In this document: positions 8,875-17,982 of the stretch, piece by piece
How the letters are laid out: every line of letters begins with the position of its first letter
How positions within the stretch are numbered: the stretch's first letter is position 1
Origin: Hartmannibacter diazotrophicus
GTDB lineage: Bacteria > Pseudomonadota > Alphaproteobacteria > Rhizobiales > Pleomorphomonadaceae
Assembly (NCBI RefSeq): GCF_900231165.1
Contig: NZ_LT960614.1
Span: 3,287,501-3,351,500 of the forward strand
DNA length: 64,000 bases
Direction: 5' to 3'
Notes under the pieces: generated by a model
What the model saw: only the letters and a program-made list of their open reading frames with translations
Databases searched by the model: none
Told to the model about the DNA's origin: nothing
Position numbers and translations under genes: made by a program

Positions 8875-9807
8875 ATGTCATCTTTGTCTCTGGTTTCCGA
8901 ACAGGCCGCAACCCCGCGCATGGCTCCTGAAATGGCGACGGGCGCGGTGACGCTCAACGTCCGCGACCTTGCCCGCGTCAGCGACTTCTACCAGGAAATC
9001 CTCGGGCTCGTGGTTCAGGACCAGGTGCCGGGGCGCGTGGTTCTCGGCGCGGAGGGCGGCGTACCGCTCGTCACCCTCGTCGAGACGCCCGAGGCCGCGA
9101 TCCCACCGCGCCGCGCCGCCGGTCTCTTTCACATGGCGATCCTGCTTCCGACCCGAGCCGATCTCGGCCGCTGGGTCGGCTACATGGCGGCAACGCGCAC
9201 GCCGGTGCAGGGCGCGGCAGACCATCTTGTCAGCGAGGCGATCTATCTCTCGGATCCGGAGGGCAACGGCATTGAGGTCTATCGCGACCGCCCGCGCCAC
9301 GAGTGGCCGCACGAGAATGGCAAGCTCAAGATGGCCAACGCGCCTGTGGATTTTGACGGTCTTCTCGCCGAAGCGGATTCGGAGGGGGCAGCCTGGAGCA
9401 AGGCGCCGGCCGGAACGCGGATGGGTCACATCCATCTCAACGTCAACGACCTGACGCCGACACTTTCCTTCTACGATGGCGGCCTCGGGCTCGACCTGAT
9501 GGCGACGATGCCCCAGGCGCTCTTCGTCTCGGCGGGCGGTTATCACCACCACATCGGCCTCAACACCTGGGCGGCCCATGCCGGCCCGAGGCGCGAACCC
9601 GGCAACCTCGGCCTCTCGCTCGCAACGCTGGAGTTGCCCGACGGCGAGGCTCTTGCCGCGTTGACGGACAGTCTCGCGGCGGGTGGCATCGCGTTCGAGA
9701 GGCCGTCGGACGACCTCGCGCTTGTCCGCGATCCGTCCGGCAACCGGCTGCTCTTTGCGGCTGGCCGTCAGGCCTCGTCGGACCAGCTTGCGCTCAGCGA
9801 GATCTGA
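8875..9807 (+). CDS. Two-domain VOC (glyoxalase/extradiol dioxygenase fold) protein, CatE-like
   Basis: A 310-residue protein with two vicinal-oxygen-chelate repeats. The first starts at GAVTLNVRDLARVSDFYQEI (about residue 23) and ends at YLSDPEGNGIEVYRDRP; the second starts at MGHIHLNVNDLTPTLSFYDG and ends LVRDPSGNRLLF. Metal-ligand histidine and glutamate positions of this fold are present (FHMAIL, GIEVY, GHIHL). This arrangement matches the CatE-like proteins often named catechol 2,3-dioxygenase, although the true activity is usually unproved. AGGAAGAAC precedes the ATG. The gene overlaps the convergent lipid-kinase gene by 14 bases. Confidence 0.85.
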   Translation: MSSLSLVSEQAATPRMAPEMATGAVTLNVRDLARVSDFYQEILGLVVQDQVPGRVVLGAEGGVPLVTLVETPEAAIPPRRAAGLFHMAILLPTRADLGRWVGYMAATRTPVQGAADHLVSEAIYLSDPEGNGIEVYRDRPRHEWPHENGKLKMANAPVDFDGLLAEADSEGAAWSKAPAGTRMGHIHLNVNDLTPTLSFYDGGLGLDLMATMPQALFVSAGGYHHHIGLNTWAAHAGPRREPGNLGLSLATLELPDGEALAALTDSLAAGGIAFERPSDDLALVRDPSGNRLLFAAGRQASSDQLALSEI

Positions 9808-10747
9808 GGCTGAAGAACCGGGCCGGCTGTTCCGATGCTTGGGGCGCGAAGACGGAAATCGCCTTCGGCAGAATCCGGAAATGCGCCGGGGTCTGGGTAA
9901 CGATCTCCCCGTCGGCGCTGACATGGTGGGCGCGCCGGGTGCGGATGGTTAGTTCCTTGCAGTCGAAACTGCGCACGGACGGATGACGCCCTTGCGCGCC
10001 CAACCTCATGGCCGGAACGATCCCGGCAAGCTGCCACCAGTGCTCGAACTCGAGGCTGTAGACATGCAGCACCCCGTCGTCGGGCTGCGCATCTTCCGAG
10101 ACCACCATCCCCCCGCCGTAGAAGTGTCCGTTGCCGACACCGGTCTGGAGCGTCTTGGTCTGGCGCGTCTCGCCGTCCACTTCGAAATCGACCCTGAACG
10201 GACGAACCTGACCGGCAATCTTCATCGCCGCCATGGCGTAGCCAAACGTTCCCCAGCGGCGCTTGAGGTCCTGCGTCAGGCTCCGGGTCAGCGAGACCGA
10301 ATAGCCGAGGCTTGCCAGATTGAAGAAGACATGGCCGTTGACCTCGCCGAGGTCGATGCGCCGGACGTTCCGGTCGAGGATGACGTCGACCGCCTGATCC
10401 AGCGAAGGCCCGATGCCCAGCGTTCGGGCAAGGTCGTTGGCCGTGCCAAGCGGCAGGATTGCGAGCGGCAGGTCACGGCCGACGAGATGCTGCCCGGCCA
10501 TGTTCAACGTGCCGTCGCCGCCGCCGATCACGACGCAATCGAACCGGCCCGCTTCGCGATCGAGGCGATGGCCCAGCGCGTCCGGTCCATCGTCGTCAAG
10601 AAGTTCCAGATCGAAGCCGCCCGTCGCCAGCCGGCCCAGCACCGCATCGATCGGCTCGCGCCCCCGCCGTGCATTGCCGTTGACCATGACGAGCGCGCGC
10701 TGGCGGGCGGGCCTCTCCGGGGCAAGGCTGTCCTGGCTTTGGGTCAT
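9794..10747 (-). CDS. YegS/DagK-like lipid kinase
   Basis: A 317-residue protein of the diacylglycerol kinase catalytic family. It has the nucleotide-binding signature CVVIGGGDGTLN, LPLGTANDLARTLG, and the C-terminal GNGHFYGGGMVVSEDAQPDDG typical of YegS/BmrU lipid kinases. It should phosphorylate a membrane lipid such as diacylglycerol or phosphatidylglycerol. ATG at 10747 is chosen over an in-frame GTG two codons upstream. Confidence 0.9.
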   Translation of the reverse strand: MTQSQDSLAPERPARQRALVMVNGNARRGREPIDAVLGRLATGGFDLELLDDDGPDALGHRLDREAGRFDCVVIGGGDGTLNMAGQHLVGRDLPLAILPLGTANDLARTLGIGPSLDQAVDVILDRNVRRIDLGEVNGHVFFNLASLGYSVSLTRSLTQDLKRRWGTFGYAMAAMKIAGQVRPFRVDFEVDGETRQTKTLQTGVGNGHFYGGGMVVSEDAQPDDGVLHVYSLEFEHWWQLAGIVPAMRLGAQGRHPSVRSFDCKELTIRTRRAHHVSADGEIVTQTPAHFRILPKAISVFAPQASEQPARFFSLRSR

Positions 10748-10840
10748 AGTCACGCTTGGGGACTCCTTCGGCGCCGGCGGCTGTGAACTCCATAAACGCC
10801 GGAAAGACCCGAATGTTCATCCCCGATTCCGTGGAAAACG

Positions 10841-11452
10841 TCAGAACTCGATGCCCGGCTGCGCCCGAACGCCAGCGGCGAAGTGATGCTTCACAAGGGT
10901 CATTTCGGTGACGAGATCGGCCGTCTCGATCAGTTCCGGCTTGGCGTTGCGCCCGGTGACGACCACGTGCAGGTCCGGCCGGCGGTTCTTCAGCACCTCC
11001 ACAACCTCGTCGAGCGGCAGATAGTCGTAGCGCAGCGCGATGTTGAGCTCGTCGAGCACCAGGAGCCGTATCTCCGGATCGGCCATCAGGTCCTTCGCCT
11101 TGTCGAAGGCCCGCCGGGCGGCGGCGACGTCGCGCTCGCGGTCCTGCGTTTCCCAGGTGAACCCCTCGCCCATCGCATGCCATTCGATGCGGCCCTTGCC
11201 GAGCGTTTCCAGAAGCCGCCGCTCGCCCGTATCCCAGGCGCCCTTGATGAACTGGACGACACCGACCTTGAAGCCCTGCCCCAGCGCCCGGACGATGAGC
11301 CCCAGCGCGGCGGTGGATTTTCCCTTGCCCGGCCCGGTGTGAACGATCAGCAGCCCCTTCTCGAGGATTGTCTTGGACGCGACCTCGGCATCCTGCACGG
11401 CCTTGCGCTTTTCCATCTTCGCCTTGTGGCGGTCGCCGATCGCCTCGGTCAT
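10841..11452 (-). CDS. cobO: Cob(I)yrinic acid a,c-diamide adenosyltransferase CobO
   Basis: A 203-residue protein of normal length starting MTEAIGDRHKAKMEK. It has the CobO/BtuR P-loop HTGPGKGKSTAALG, FIKGAWDTGERRLLE, LLVLDELNIALRY, and a C-terminal VKHHFAAGVRAQPGIEF. It transfers the adenosyl group of ATP to Co(I) corrinoid, late in cobalamin synthesis and in salvage. It is divergent from the riboswitch-led cobalamin block. The open frame continues upstream of the ATG, but only this start has family similarity. Confidence 0.95.
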   Translation of the reverse strand: MTEAIGDRHKAKMEKRKAVQDAEVASKTILEKGLLIVHTGPGKGKSTAALGLIVRALGQGFKVGVVQFIKGAWDTGERRLLETLGKGRIEWHAMGEGFTWETQDRERDVAAARRAFDKAKDLMADPEIRLLVLDELNIALRYDYLPLDEVVEVLKNRRPDLHVVVTGRNAKPELIETADLVTEMTLVKHHFAAGVRAQPGIEF

Positions 11453-11569
11453 GGGGCTCTCCTTCTCTGTCGCCCTCAGATGACAGCCGAAGGCTGGCCC
11501 CGCAACCCCGTCGTGCCTCTGCGGGGCGCAAAGGTCGCAGAGGGAAACGAATTGCGCTTTGCGTCGCGG

Positions 11570-11770
11570 CGGACTACGGTTCCCCTCGACGGTGCCGGGC
11601 GTTGAATCGCCGGGCGAAGAGGGAACACGGTGAAAGACCGTGGCTGCCCCCGCAACTGTAAGCGACGAAGCCCTGATAGTCCGGGGTTTCATCCTTGGCC
11701 GATGACCACTGGAGCGATCCGGGAAGGCGGTGAAGGAAATCGCAAGCCAGGAGACCTGCCGTCATAACTC
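11570..11770 (+). ncRNA. Cobalamin riboswitch
   Basis: The segment holds the conserved core of AdoCbl/cobalamin riboswitches: GGGAACACGGTG near 11621, GCTGCCCCCGCAACTGTA (11644-11661), and the B12 box AGCCAGGAGACCTGCC (11745-11760). It lies 40-50 bases upstream of cbtB on the same strand, so it should repress the cobalt transporter, and perhaps the whole run to cobB, when cobalamin is plentiful. The 5' boundary is approximate. Confidence 0.95.
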
Positions 11771-11808
11771 GAACACCAGCCGCCGGCGGGGCGGTCAAGG
11801 AGAGAAGC

Positions 11809-11991
11809 ATGACGACAACAACGACAACTGCCAAGACCGGCATCGATTCCCGCGCCAACGTGCGCCTTGCCGCACTGTTCGCCTTCGCACTTGGCGGCAC
11901 CCTCATTTTCCTGACCGGCTTTGCCGGGGCCGACGTGCTGCACAACGCTGCGCACGACACGCGCCACACGATGAGCTTTCCCTGCCACTGA
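11809..11991 (+). CDS. cbtB: Cobalt transporter subunit CbtB
   Basis: A 60-residue protein with one membrane helix (about residues 19-40) and a C-terminal histidine-rich tail HNAAHDTRHTMSFPCH, the metal-binding feature of CbtB. AAGGAGAGAAGC before the ATG is a strong ribosome-binding site. It is the first gene after the cobalamin riboswitch and pairs with cbtA downstream. The pair is predicted to bring in cobalt for corrin synthesis. Confidence 0.92.
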   Translation: MTTTTTTAKTGIDSRANVRLAALFAFALGGTLIFLTGFAGADVLHNAAHDTRHTMSFPCH

Positions 11992-12105
11992 CAAGGATAC
12001 GGTAGCCATGGGCTGCCGGCTTTCCATCATCTGCGGAACAACGGCGCCAGTCCCTCAGCGGGGCTGACGGTGCCCGTTGCCATTTGAATTTCAGGATCGG
12101 GAACC

Positions 12106-12843
12106 ATGCTCACGCGCATTCTCTGGGTCGGGCTTCTTGCCGGCCTCATTTCCGGGGCCTTCGTCGCCCTCCTCCAGACCGTCACCACCACGCCGCTCAT
12201 CCTGAAGGCCGAGGTCTACGAGACCGCCGAAACGCCTGCCGCCCACGACCACGCGGCGCAGAAAGCGACCACCGGCGATCAGGACGCGACCCCGGCTCAT
12301 CACCACGACGCGGAGGCCTGGCAGCCGGAAGACGGACTCCAGCGCACCACCGTCACCATGATCGCAACCCTTGCGACCACCATCGGCTTCGCTCTCATGC
12401 TGACCGCCGCGATGGTCGCCGCCGGTGAGACCGTGACGACGAAAACCGCCCTCGGTTGGGGCGTCGCAGCCTTCTTTGCGATCAATCTCGCGCCGGCGCT
12501 GGGCCTTTCGCCGGAGTTGCCCGGCTCCCTTGCCGCGGCGCTCGAAGACCGCCAGGTCTGGTGGATTGCCACGGTCGTCGCCACCATGGTCGGCCTTTAT
12601 CTCATCGCCCGCGTCGACCATTGGGCCGCAAAGGCCGCCGGTGCTGTGCTGATCGCCCTGCCCCACATTGTCGGTGCGCCGCTCCCTCCAGATGGTGAAA
12701 CCGCCGTTCCGGCGGAACTGGCTGCGAGATTCGTCGCCATGTCGCTCGGCCTTGCCGCGATCATGTGGCTCTCGATCGGCGCGTCGGTCGGATACGTCTG
12801 GGTGCGCCTTTCCGGCGGGCAGGCCTCCGAGGCCCGGGCATGA
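12106..12843 (+). CDS. cbtA: Cobalt transporter subunit CbtA
   Basis: A 245-residue membrane protein. It begins with a helix (MLTRILWVGLLAGLISGAF), then has a histidine-rich loop (AAHDHAAQ and PAHHHDAE, about residues 44-66) likely to bind metal, and about four further helices. This matches CbtA, the partner of CbtB. In the gap after cbtB an imperfect hairpin (about 12043-12074) could tune expression. The stop overlaps the start of the DUF1636 gene (ATGA). Confidence 0.93.
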   Translation: MLTRILWVGLLAGLISGAFVALLQTVTTTPLILKAEVYETAETPAAHDHAAQKATTGDQDATPAHHHDAEAWQPEDGLQRTTVTMIATLATTIGFALMLTAAMVAAGETVTTKTALGWGVAAFFAINLAPALGLSPELPGSLAAALEDRQVWWIATVVATMVGLYLIARVDHWAAKAAGAVLIALPHIVGAPLPPDGETAVPAELAARFVAMSLGLAAIMWLSIGASVGYVWVRLSGGQASEARA

Positions 12844-13286
12844 GCGGCAACGACAAGGCCGAGGTGACGCTTTTCGTCTGCACCAGTTGCCGGCGAACGC
12901 TGGACGAGACCGAAACGCTGTTCGACCATCCGGGCGAGGCCATCCATGCCGCAATGGAAGCCCGCCTTGCCGACGAACCGGCGATCCGTGTCGAAGCCGT
13001 GGATTGCCTCGCCGTCTGCAAGCGCCCCGCTACCGTCGCCCTCTCGGGCGACGGATTCTGGACCTATCTCGTCGGCGACCTGACCGCGGAGGCCAATCTC
13101 GACGAAATCGAGGCGGCCACCCGCGCCTATCTTGCCTCCGGCAACGGCATCATCCCCTGGCGCGAGCGCCCGGTCTCCTTCCGCAAGGGCGTCGTCGCGC
13201 GCATGCCGCCCTTGCCGGGCCGCGCCAGGCCGGCCGCCGCAACGCCGAATTCAACGATCAGGAACAAGGAGGCAGCCGCCTCATGA
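12840..13286 (+). CDS. DUF1636 family protein, putative 2Fe-2S or metal-binding
   Basis: A 148-residue protein with thioredoxin-like-ferredoxin character. Its four cysteines lie in the spacing of that fold: CTSCRR (about residues 14-17) and DCLAVCKRP (about 56-60). The N-terminus is a beta-strand leading to the first cysteine pair. DUF1636 proteins are found in cobalamin and CobW-type loci, but their function is unproved. It overlaps both cbtA (ATGA) and cobW (ATGA), so it is translated with cobalt uptake and the metal chaperone. The last 25 residues are low-complexity. Confidence 0.85.
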   Translation: MSGNDKAEVTLFVCTSCRRTLDETETLFDHPGEAIHAAMEARLADEPAIRVEAVDCLAVCKRPATVALSGDGFWTYLVGDLTAEANLDEIEAATRAYLASGNGIIPWRERPVSFRKGVVARMPPLPGRARPAAATPNSTIRNKEAAAS

Positions 13287-14335
13287 GCACGCTCGCAAAG
13301 ACCCCCGTCACCATCGTCACCGGCTTTCTCGGCGCGGGCAAGACGACCCTGATCCGCAACATCCTCGAAACGGCCAACGGCCGGCGGCTCGCCCTCATCG
13401 TCAACGAGTTCGGCGACATCGGCGTCGACGGCGATATCCTGAGAAGCTGCGGCATCGAGAGCTGCACGGAGGAGAATATCGTCGAGCTCGCCAACGGCTG
13501 CCTCTGCTGCACCGTCGCCGACGATTTCATCCCGGCGATCGAGGCGCTTCTTTCCAATCCCAATCCGCCCGAACACATCATCGTCGAGACCAGCGGCCTC
13601 GCGCTGCCCAAGCCACTCGTGAAGGCCTTCGACTGGCCGACGGTGCGCTCGCGCCTGACGGTCGACGGCGTCGTCGCCGTGGTTGACGGCGCAGCCGTCG
13701 CCGCCGGCCGCTTCGCCGATGACCCTGAGGCGGTCCAGGCCCAGCGCGCCGGGGACGAGAGCGTCGATCACGACAATCCGCTGGAGGAGGTCTACGAAGA
13801 CCAGTTGCTCTGCGCCGACCTCGTAATCCTGAACAAGACCGATCTGCTTTCGGACGACGAGCGCCGCACCGTTTCCGGCGAGATCACGGCCGCCATTCCG
13901 CGTGCGGTGAAGGTCGTCGAAGCGAGCGAGGGCAAGGTCGCAGCCGAAGTGCTGCTCGGCCTCTCCGCCGCCGCCGAGGACGATCTCGCCAACCGGCCGT
14001 CGCACCACGACACCGAGGAAGAGCACGACCACGACGACTTCGAGAGCTTCGCCGTCGCGATCGAGGCGACGGACAATCCCGAGGCGCTTGTCGCGTCCCT
14101 CGCAAGCCTCACCGAAGCGCATGACATCCTGCGAATCAAGGGCTTCGTCGAGGTGAAGGGCAAGCCGATGCGTCTGCTCGTGCAGGGCGTCGGCAATCGC
14201 TTCCGCCATCAGTTCGACCGGCCCTGGACGCCGGGTGAAAAGCGCGCCAGCCGCCTCGTCGTCATCGGCGAAAAGGGCCTCGACCGCGCCGCGATCGAGC
14301 GCGCTCTGGCCGGTCTGACGGCAAAGGCGGCATAA
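13283..14335 (+). CDS. cobW: Cobalamin biosynthesis GTPase/metallochaperone CobW
   Basis: A 350-residue G3E-family GTPase. It has the P-loop GFLGAGKTT (residues 14-22), NEFGDIGVDG, the metal-binding CxCC (NGCLCCTVADD, near 75), the NKTD specificity motif and a histidine/aspartate-rich linker HHDTEEEHDHDD before the C-terminal CobW domain. It is thought to supply cobalt to the CobNST chelatase. It overlaps the preceding gene and precedes cobN by about 290 bases. Confidence 0.95.
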   Translation: MSTLAKTPVTIVTGFLGAGKTTLIRNILETANGRRLALIVNEFGDIGVDGDILRSCGIESCTEENIVELANGCLCCTVADDFIPAIEALLSNPNPPEHIIVETSGLALPKPLVKAFDWPTVRSRLTVDGVVAVVDGAAVAAGRFADDPEAVQAQRAGDESVDHDNPLEEVYEDQLLCADLVILNKTDLLSDDERRTVSGEITAAIPRAVKVVEASEGKVAAEVLLGLSAAAEDDLANRPSHHDTEEEHDHDDFESFAVAIEATDNPEALVASLASLTEAHDILRIKGFVEVKGKPMRLLVQGVGNRFRHQFDRPWTPGEKRASRLVVIGEKGLDRAAIERALAGLTAKAA

Positions 14336-14391
14336 GGAGTTAGCCTCGACTGGGTTGCTGGCCAAGGACCCACTCCTTGTTCTTGTCGTCA

Positions 14392-14409
14392 TTCCCGCGA
14401 AAGCGGGAA
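14392..14409. repeat. REP-like palindrome 1 between cobW and cobN
   Basis: Perfect stem TTCCCGC/GCGGGAA with loop GAAA, preceded by GTCA and followed by CCCAG. This is the typical dispersed palindrome of many alphaproteobacterial genomes. It lies 57 bases after the cobW stop. Confidence 0.8.
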
Positions 14410-14434
14410 CCCAGCGGGCGGCACAGACATAGTG

Positions 14435-14464
14435 GTCATGGTCCGCGAAGGCGGACCATCCACG
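14435..14464 (+). repeat. REP-like palindrome 2
   Basis: A 30-base element with a perfect 9-bp stem ATGGTCCGC/GCGGACCAT and loop GAAG. It matches the element at 14527-14556 in inverted orientation at 26 of 30 positions. Confidence 0.8.
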
Positions 14465-14526
14465 TCCGTCGGCAGAATGGGATCGAGCCAGATAGCTTTG
14501 GTTGTTCCGGAGGCAGGATTGATTTG

Positions 14527-14556
14527 CGTGGGTGGTCTGCCTTCGCCGACCATGAC
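14527..14556 (-). repeat. REP-like palindrome 3, inverted copy of 2
   Basis: Its reverse complement begins GTCATGGTCGGCGAAGGC, matching element 2 with four substitutions. The two inverted copies flank a 62-base spacer upstream of cobN, a paired arrangement like bacterial interspersed mosaic elements. Confidence 0.78.
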
Positions 14557-14628
14557 ATTCGTAGCTGGAATAGAAAGAAAACAGCCGGCAGATCGCAGGA
14601 AGCCGGTTCACTCAGGATAGAAAAGTCG

Positions 14629-17600
14629 ATGCACATCCTCGCCACCGATATCCGCTCGCTGGACGACACCGTCCAGGCGGTGGATCTCGGCCAGAGCGCG
14701 GGCGAGATCGTCTTCCTGTCCTTTTCCGATTCCGATCTGGCGCTGATGGCCGCCGCCCATGAGGCTGCAGGGCCGGACGCGCCCTCGCTTCGCCTCGCCA
14801 AACTTGCCGACCTGCGCCATCCCTATTCGGTGGACCTCTATCTCGAAAAGGTCGCCGCGAAGGCCCGCTTCGTGCTGATCCGCTGTCTCGGTGGCATGGA
14901 CTACTGGCGCTACGGCATCGAGGAACTGGCCCGCGCCGCGAGAAGCCTGGGCCTCGATCTTGCCGTCGTGCCGGGCGACCACATGGAGGACCCGCGCCTC
15001 GACGAAGCCTCCACGCTGGCCGGGCCGGATCTGCGCCGCCTCTGGAGCTGGTTTCAGGCCGGAGGCCCGGAGAATGCCCGCTCGGCGCTCGGCTGGCTTT
15101 CCGAACGTCTCGGCCGCGATGCCGCCTGGACTGAGCCGCAGGCCCTGCCCTCCTTCGGCATCGCCAATGAATTCTGCCCCGAGGAACACGGCCCCGGAGC
15201 GCCTCGGGCACTCATCGTCTTCTATCGCTCGCTGCTCGCCGCCGCCGATACGGCCCCCATCGCAGCACTTGGCCAGCGCCTTTCGGTGGACGGCTTCAAC
15301 GTGACGGCCGTCTATGTAACAAGCCTCAAGGCCCTGGACGTCGTCGAACCGCTCGGCCAATGGATTGAGGCGCATCGCCCGGACGTGATCCTCAACACCA
15401 CCGCCTTTTCCGCCAAGCTTGGCCACGAGGGAACGGTGCTCGATCGGGCCGACGCGCCGGTCATCCAGGTCGCGCTCGCCGCCACCTATCGCGAGGCGTG
15501 GCAGGACAGTTCACGCGGCCTTGGCGCGGCCGATTTCGCCATGAACGTCGTGCTGCCGGAGGTTGATGGTCGCCTCGTTGCCGGCGCCATCTCGTTCAAG
15601 GACCGGGCCGAACGGTCCGAAACACTTGAATTCGCGCGCGCAGTCCACAGTCCGGACGATGCATCCATCGCCCATGCCAGCGAACTGGCCAAGCGCTGGA
15701 CAGGCCTTCGCCGCCAGCCAACCTCGGAGCGACGTATCGCGCTGGTTCTCTCCGACTATCCGGCCAAGGGAGGCCGCACGGCCTACGCGGTCGGCCTCGA
15801 CGGGCCGGCCAGCATTGCCGCCATCGCTGATGACCTGCGCGCGGCGGGCTATGCGATCGCAGACCTGCCCGACGCGCAATCTCTCATCCGCGCTCTCGAA
15901 AGCGCATCCATCGTCCGGTTCTCGCTGGAAGACTATCGCGTCGCCTTCGCCCGGCTTCCCGATGCCTTCAGGCAGGCCGTTGCCGCCGCCTGGGGCGAGT
16001 CAGCGACCGACCCTGCCGTCGATGAGGATGCCTTTGTCCTCAAGGTGCTCGAAGCCGGCAATCTCGCCATCGCGGTCCAGCCGGATCGAGGCAGCCGCGA
16101 TAGCCGCGCCAACGACTATCACGACCCGAACCTGCCGCCGAGCCACGGCTATATCGCCTTCTATCTCTGGCTCGCGAAGGCCTTCCGCGCCGATGCGATG
16201 ATCCATCTCGGCACCCACGGCACGCTGGAGTGGCTGCCGGGCAAGGCCGTGGCGCTGTCCGAGACCTGTGCCCCGCGCGTGCTCACAGGCTCGCTGCCGG
16301 TCATCTATCCCTTCATCGTCAACAACCCCGGCGAAGCCGCGCAGGCCAAGCGCCGCATTGCGGGCCTGACCATCGGGCACCTGACTCCGCCGCTCCGCAA
16401 AGCCGGGCTCCATGGCGCGACGGAGGAGATCGAGGGTCTGCTCGACGAATTCGCCAACGCCCAGACCATGGACCGCCGCCGCGCCGAGCAGCTTGCCGAC
16501 GTCATTCTGGACAGGGCGCGCGAGAGTGGACTTGCCGAGGACTGCGGCCTTGTGGGCGACCTCACCCGCGAGGAGGCGCTGACCAGGCTCGACGCGTGGA
16601 TTTGCGACATCAAGGACATGCGCATCGGCGACGGGCTGCACGTTTTCGGGCGCGCGCCGGAGCCGGAGCAGCTTGCGGAGACCGTAGCCGCCATCCGCGC
16701 CGGCAGCGGCCTTGAGGCGGACGACATCGCCAACCGGCTATCGGCCTCGGCAAACGCCGAACGCGACGCCTTGATAGCAGCCCTCTCCGGCCGTTTCGTG
16801 CGGCCAGGCCCCGCCGGAGCGCCCTCGCGCGGCCGGCTCGACGTGCTGCCGACCGGCCGCAATCTCTACACCGTCGATCCGCGTCAGGTGCCGACCCGCA
16901 CCGCCTGCGAGATCGGCAAGCGCACCGCCGACGCGGTGATCGCCCGCTATCTTCAGGACCATGGCGACTGGCCGCGGCGCATCGTCATCGATCTCTGGGG
17001 CAGCGCCTCGATGCGCACCGGCGGCGACGATCTCGGACAGGCCTTCGCCCTCCTCGGCGTCCGTCCGACGTGGGATGCCGCCTCCGCCCGCGTCGGCGGC
17101 TTCGAGGTCATCCCGCTTGCCACGCTCGGCCGTCCGCGCGTGGACGTGACGCTCCGAATTTCTGGCCTCTTCCGCGATGTCTTCGAAACGCAGATCGCCC
17201 TCTTCGACGCAGCCGTCCGCGCCGTCGCCGAACGGACCGACGAGGGCGAGGACCAGAACCCGCTCATTGCCTCTGCCGCTGAACCGCGCATCTTCGGGGC
17301 CGCCCCCGGCGCCTATGGCATCGGTTTCGGGCGGCGCATCGTCACCGGCGACTGGACCTCGCGCGACGAACTGGCGGGTGACTATCTCAGCGCCAGCGGC
17401 CATGCCTATGGTGCCGGTCATGACGGCAAGACGAGGCCAGATGCCCTCGCCGGCCGCATTGCCGGGGCCGACGCCTTCGTCCACGTGCAGGATCTCGCCG
17501 GCCAGGACATTCTCGACGCCGACGCCTTCGCCGAGCATGAGGGCGGTTTTGCGGCGGCGGCCAAGCATCTCGGCGCGGCGCCCGCCTTCTACCATGTCGA

Positions 17601-17982
17601 CGCCACGCGCGCGGACGCCTCGAACGTCCACACCCTGCGGGAAGAAGTCGCCCGGGTCGTGCGGGGCCGTGCCACCAACCCGCGCTGGCTCGCCGGCCAG
17701 ATGCGCCACGGCCACCGGGGCGCGGCGGAAATCGCCGAGACGATCGGCAATCTCTATGCCCTCGCCGCGACATCCGGCGAGGTGGAGTCCGGCCAGTTCG
17801 ATCGTCTCTACGCGGCGACCCTTGGCGACGAGGTGGTACGCGGCTTCATGCAGGAGGCAAATCCGGACGCTGCCCGCTCCGCTGCGCGTGCCTTCGACGA
17901 AGCCCAGCGGCGCGGTCTCTGGCTGACCCGCCGCAATTCCATCGCCGCAGATCTGGCCGAAATGCTGGAGGCCACGCGATGA
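14629..17982 (+). CDS. cobN: Cobaltochelatase subunit CobN
   Basis: A 1117-residue protein starting MHILATDIRSLDDTVQ, slightly short for CobN but complete at both ends. It has the family hallmark HLGTHGTLEWLPGK (about residues 525-538), NDYHDPNLPPSHGYIAFY just before it, and the C-terminal domain with VHVQDLAGQDILDADAF. It is the large subunit that binds hydrogenobyrinic acid a,c-diamide and inserts cobalt, with CobS and CobT (not in this window). The ATG at 14629 is chosen because the open frame upstream only reads through the palindromic repeats. Confidence 0.95.
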   Translation: MHILATDIRSLDDTVQAVDLGQSAGEIVFLSFSDSDLALMAAAHEAAGPDAPSLRLAKLADLRHPYSVDLYLEKVAAKARFVLIRCLGGMDYWRYGIEELARAARSLGLDLAVVPGDHMEDPRLDEASTLAGPDLRRLWSWFQAGGPENARSALGWLSERLGRDAAWTEPQALPSFGIANEFCPEEHGPGAPRALIVFYRSLLAAADTAPIAALGQRLSVDGFNVTAVYVTSLKALDVVEPLGQWIEAHRPDVILNTTAFSAKLGHEGTVLDRADAPVIQVALAATYREAWQDSSRGLGAADFAMNVVLPEVDGRLVAGAISFKDRAERSETLEFARAVHSPDDASIAHASELAKRWTGLRRQPTSERRIALVLSDYPAKGGRTAYAVGLDGPASIAAIADDLRAAGYAIADLPDAQSLIRALESASIVRFSLEDYRVAFARLPDAFRQAVAAAWGESATDPAVDEDAFVLKVLEAGNLAIAVQPDRGSRDSRANDYHDPNLPPSHGYIAFYLWLAKAFRADAMIHLGTHGTLEWLPGKAVALSETCAPRVLTGSLPVIYPFIVNNPGEAAQAKRRIAGLTIGHLTPPLRKAGLHGATEEIEGLLDEFANAQTMDRRRAEQLADVILDRARESGLAEDCGLVGDLTREEALTRLDAWICDIKDMRIGDGLHVFGRAPEPEQLAETVAAIRAGSGLEADDIANRLSASANAERDALIAALSGRFVRPGPAGAPSRGRLDVLPTGRNLYTVDPRQVPTRTACEIGKRTADAVIARYLQDHGDWPRRIVIDLWGSASMRTGGDDLGQAFALLGVRPTWDAASARVGGFEVIPLATLGRPRVDVTLRISGLFRDVFETQIALFDAAVRAVAERTDEGEDQNPLIASAAEPRIFGAAPGAYGIGFGRRIVTGDWTSRDELAGDYLSASGHAYGAGHDGKTRPDALAGRIAGADAFVHVQDLAGQDILDADAFAEHEGGFAAAAKHLGAAPAFYHVDATRADASNVHTLREEVARVVRGRATNPRWLAGQMRHGHRGAAEIAETIGNLYALAATSGEVESGQFDRLYAATLGDEVVRGFMQEANPDAARSAARAFDEAQRRGLWLTRRNSIAADLAEMLEATR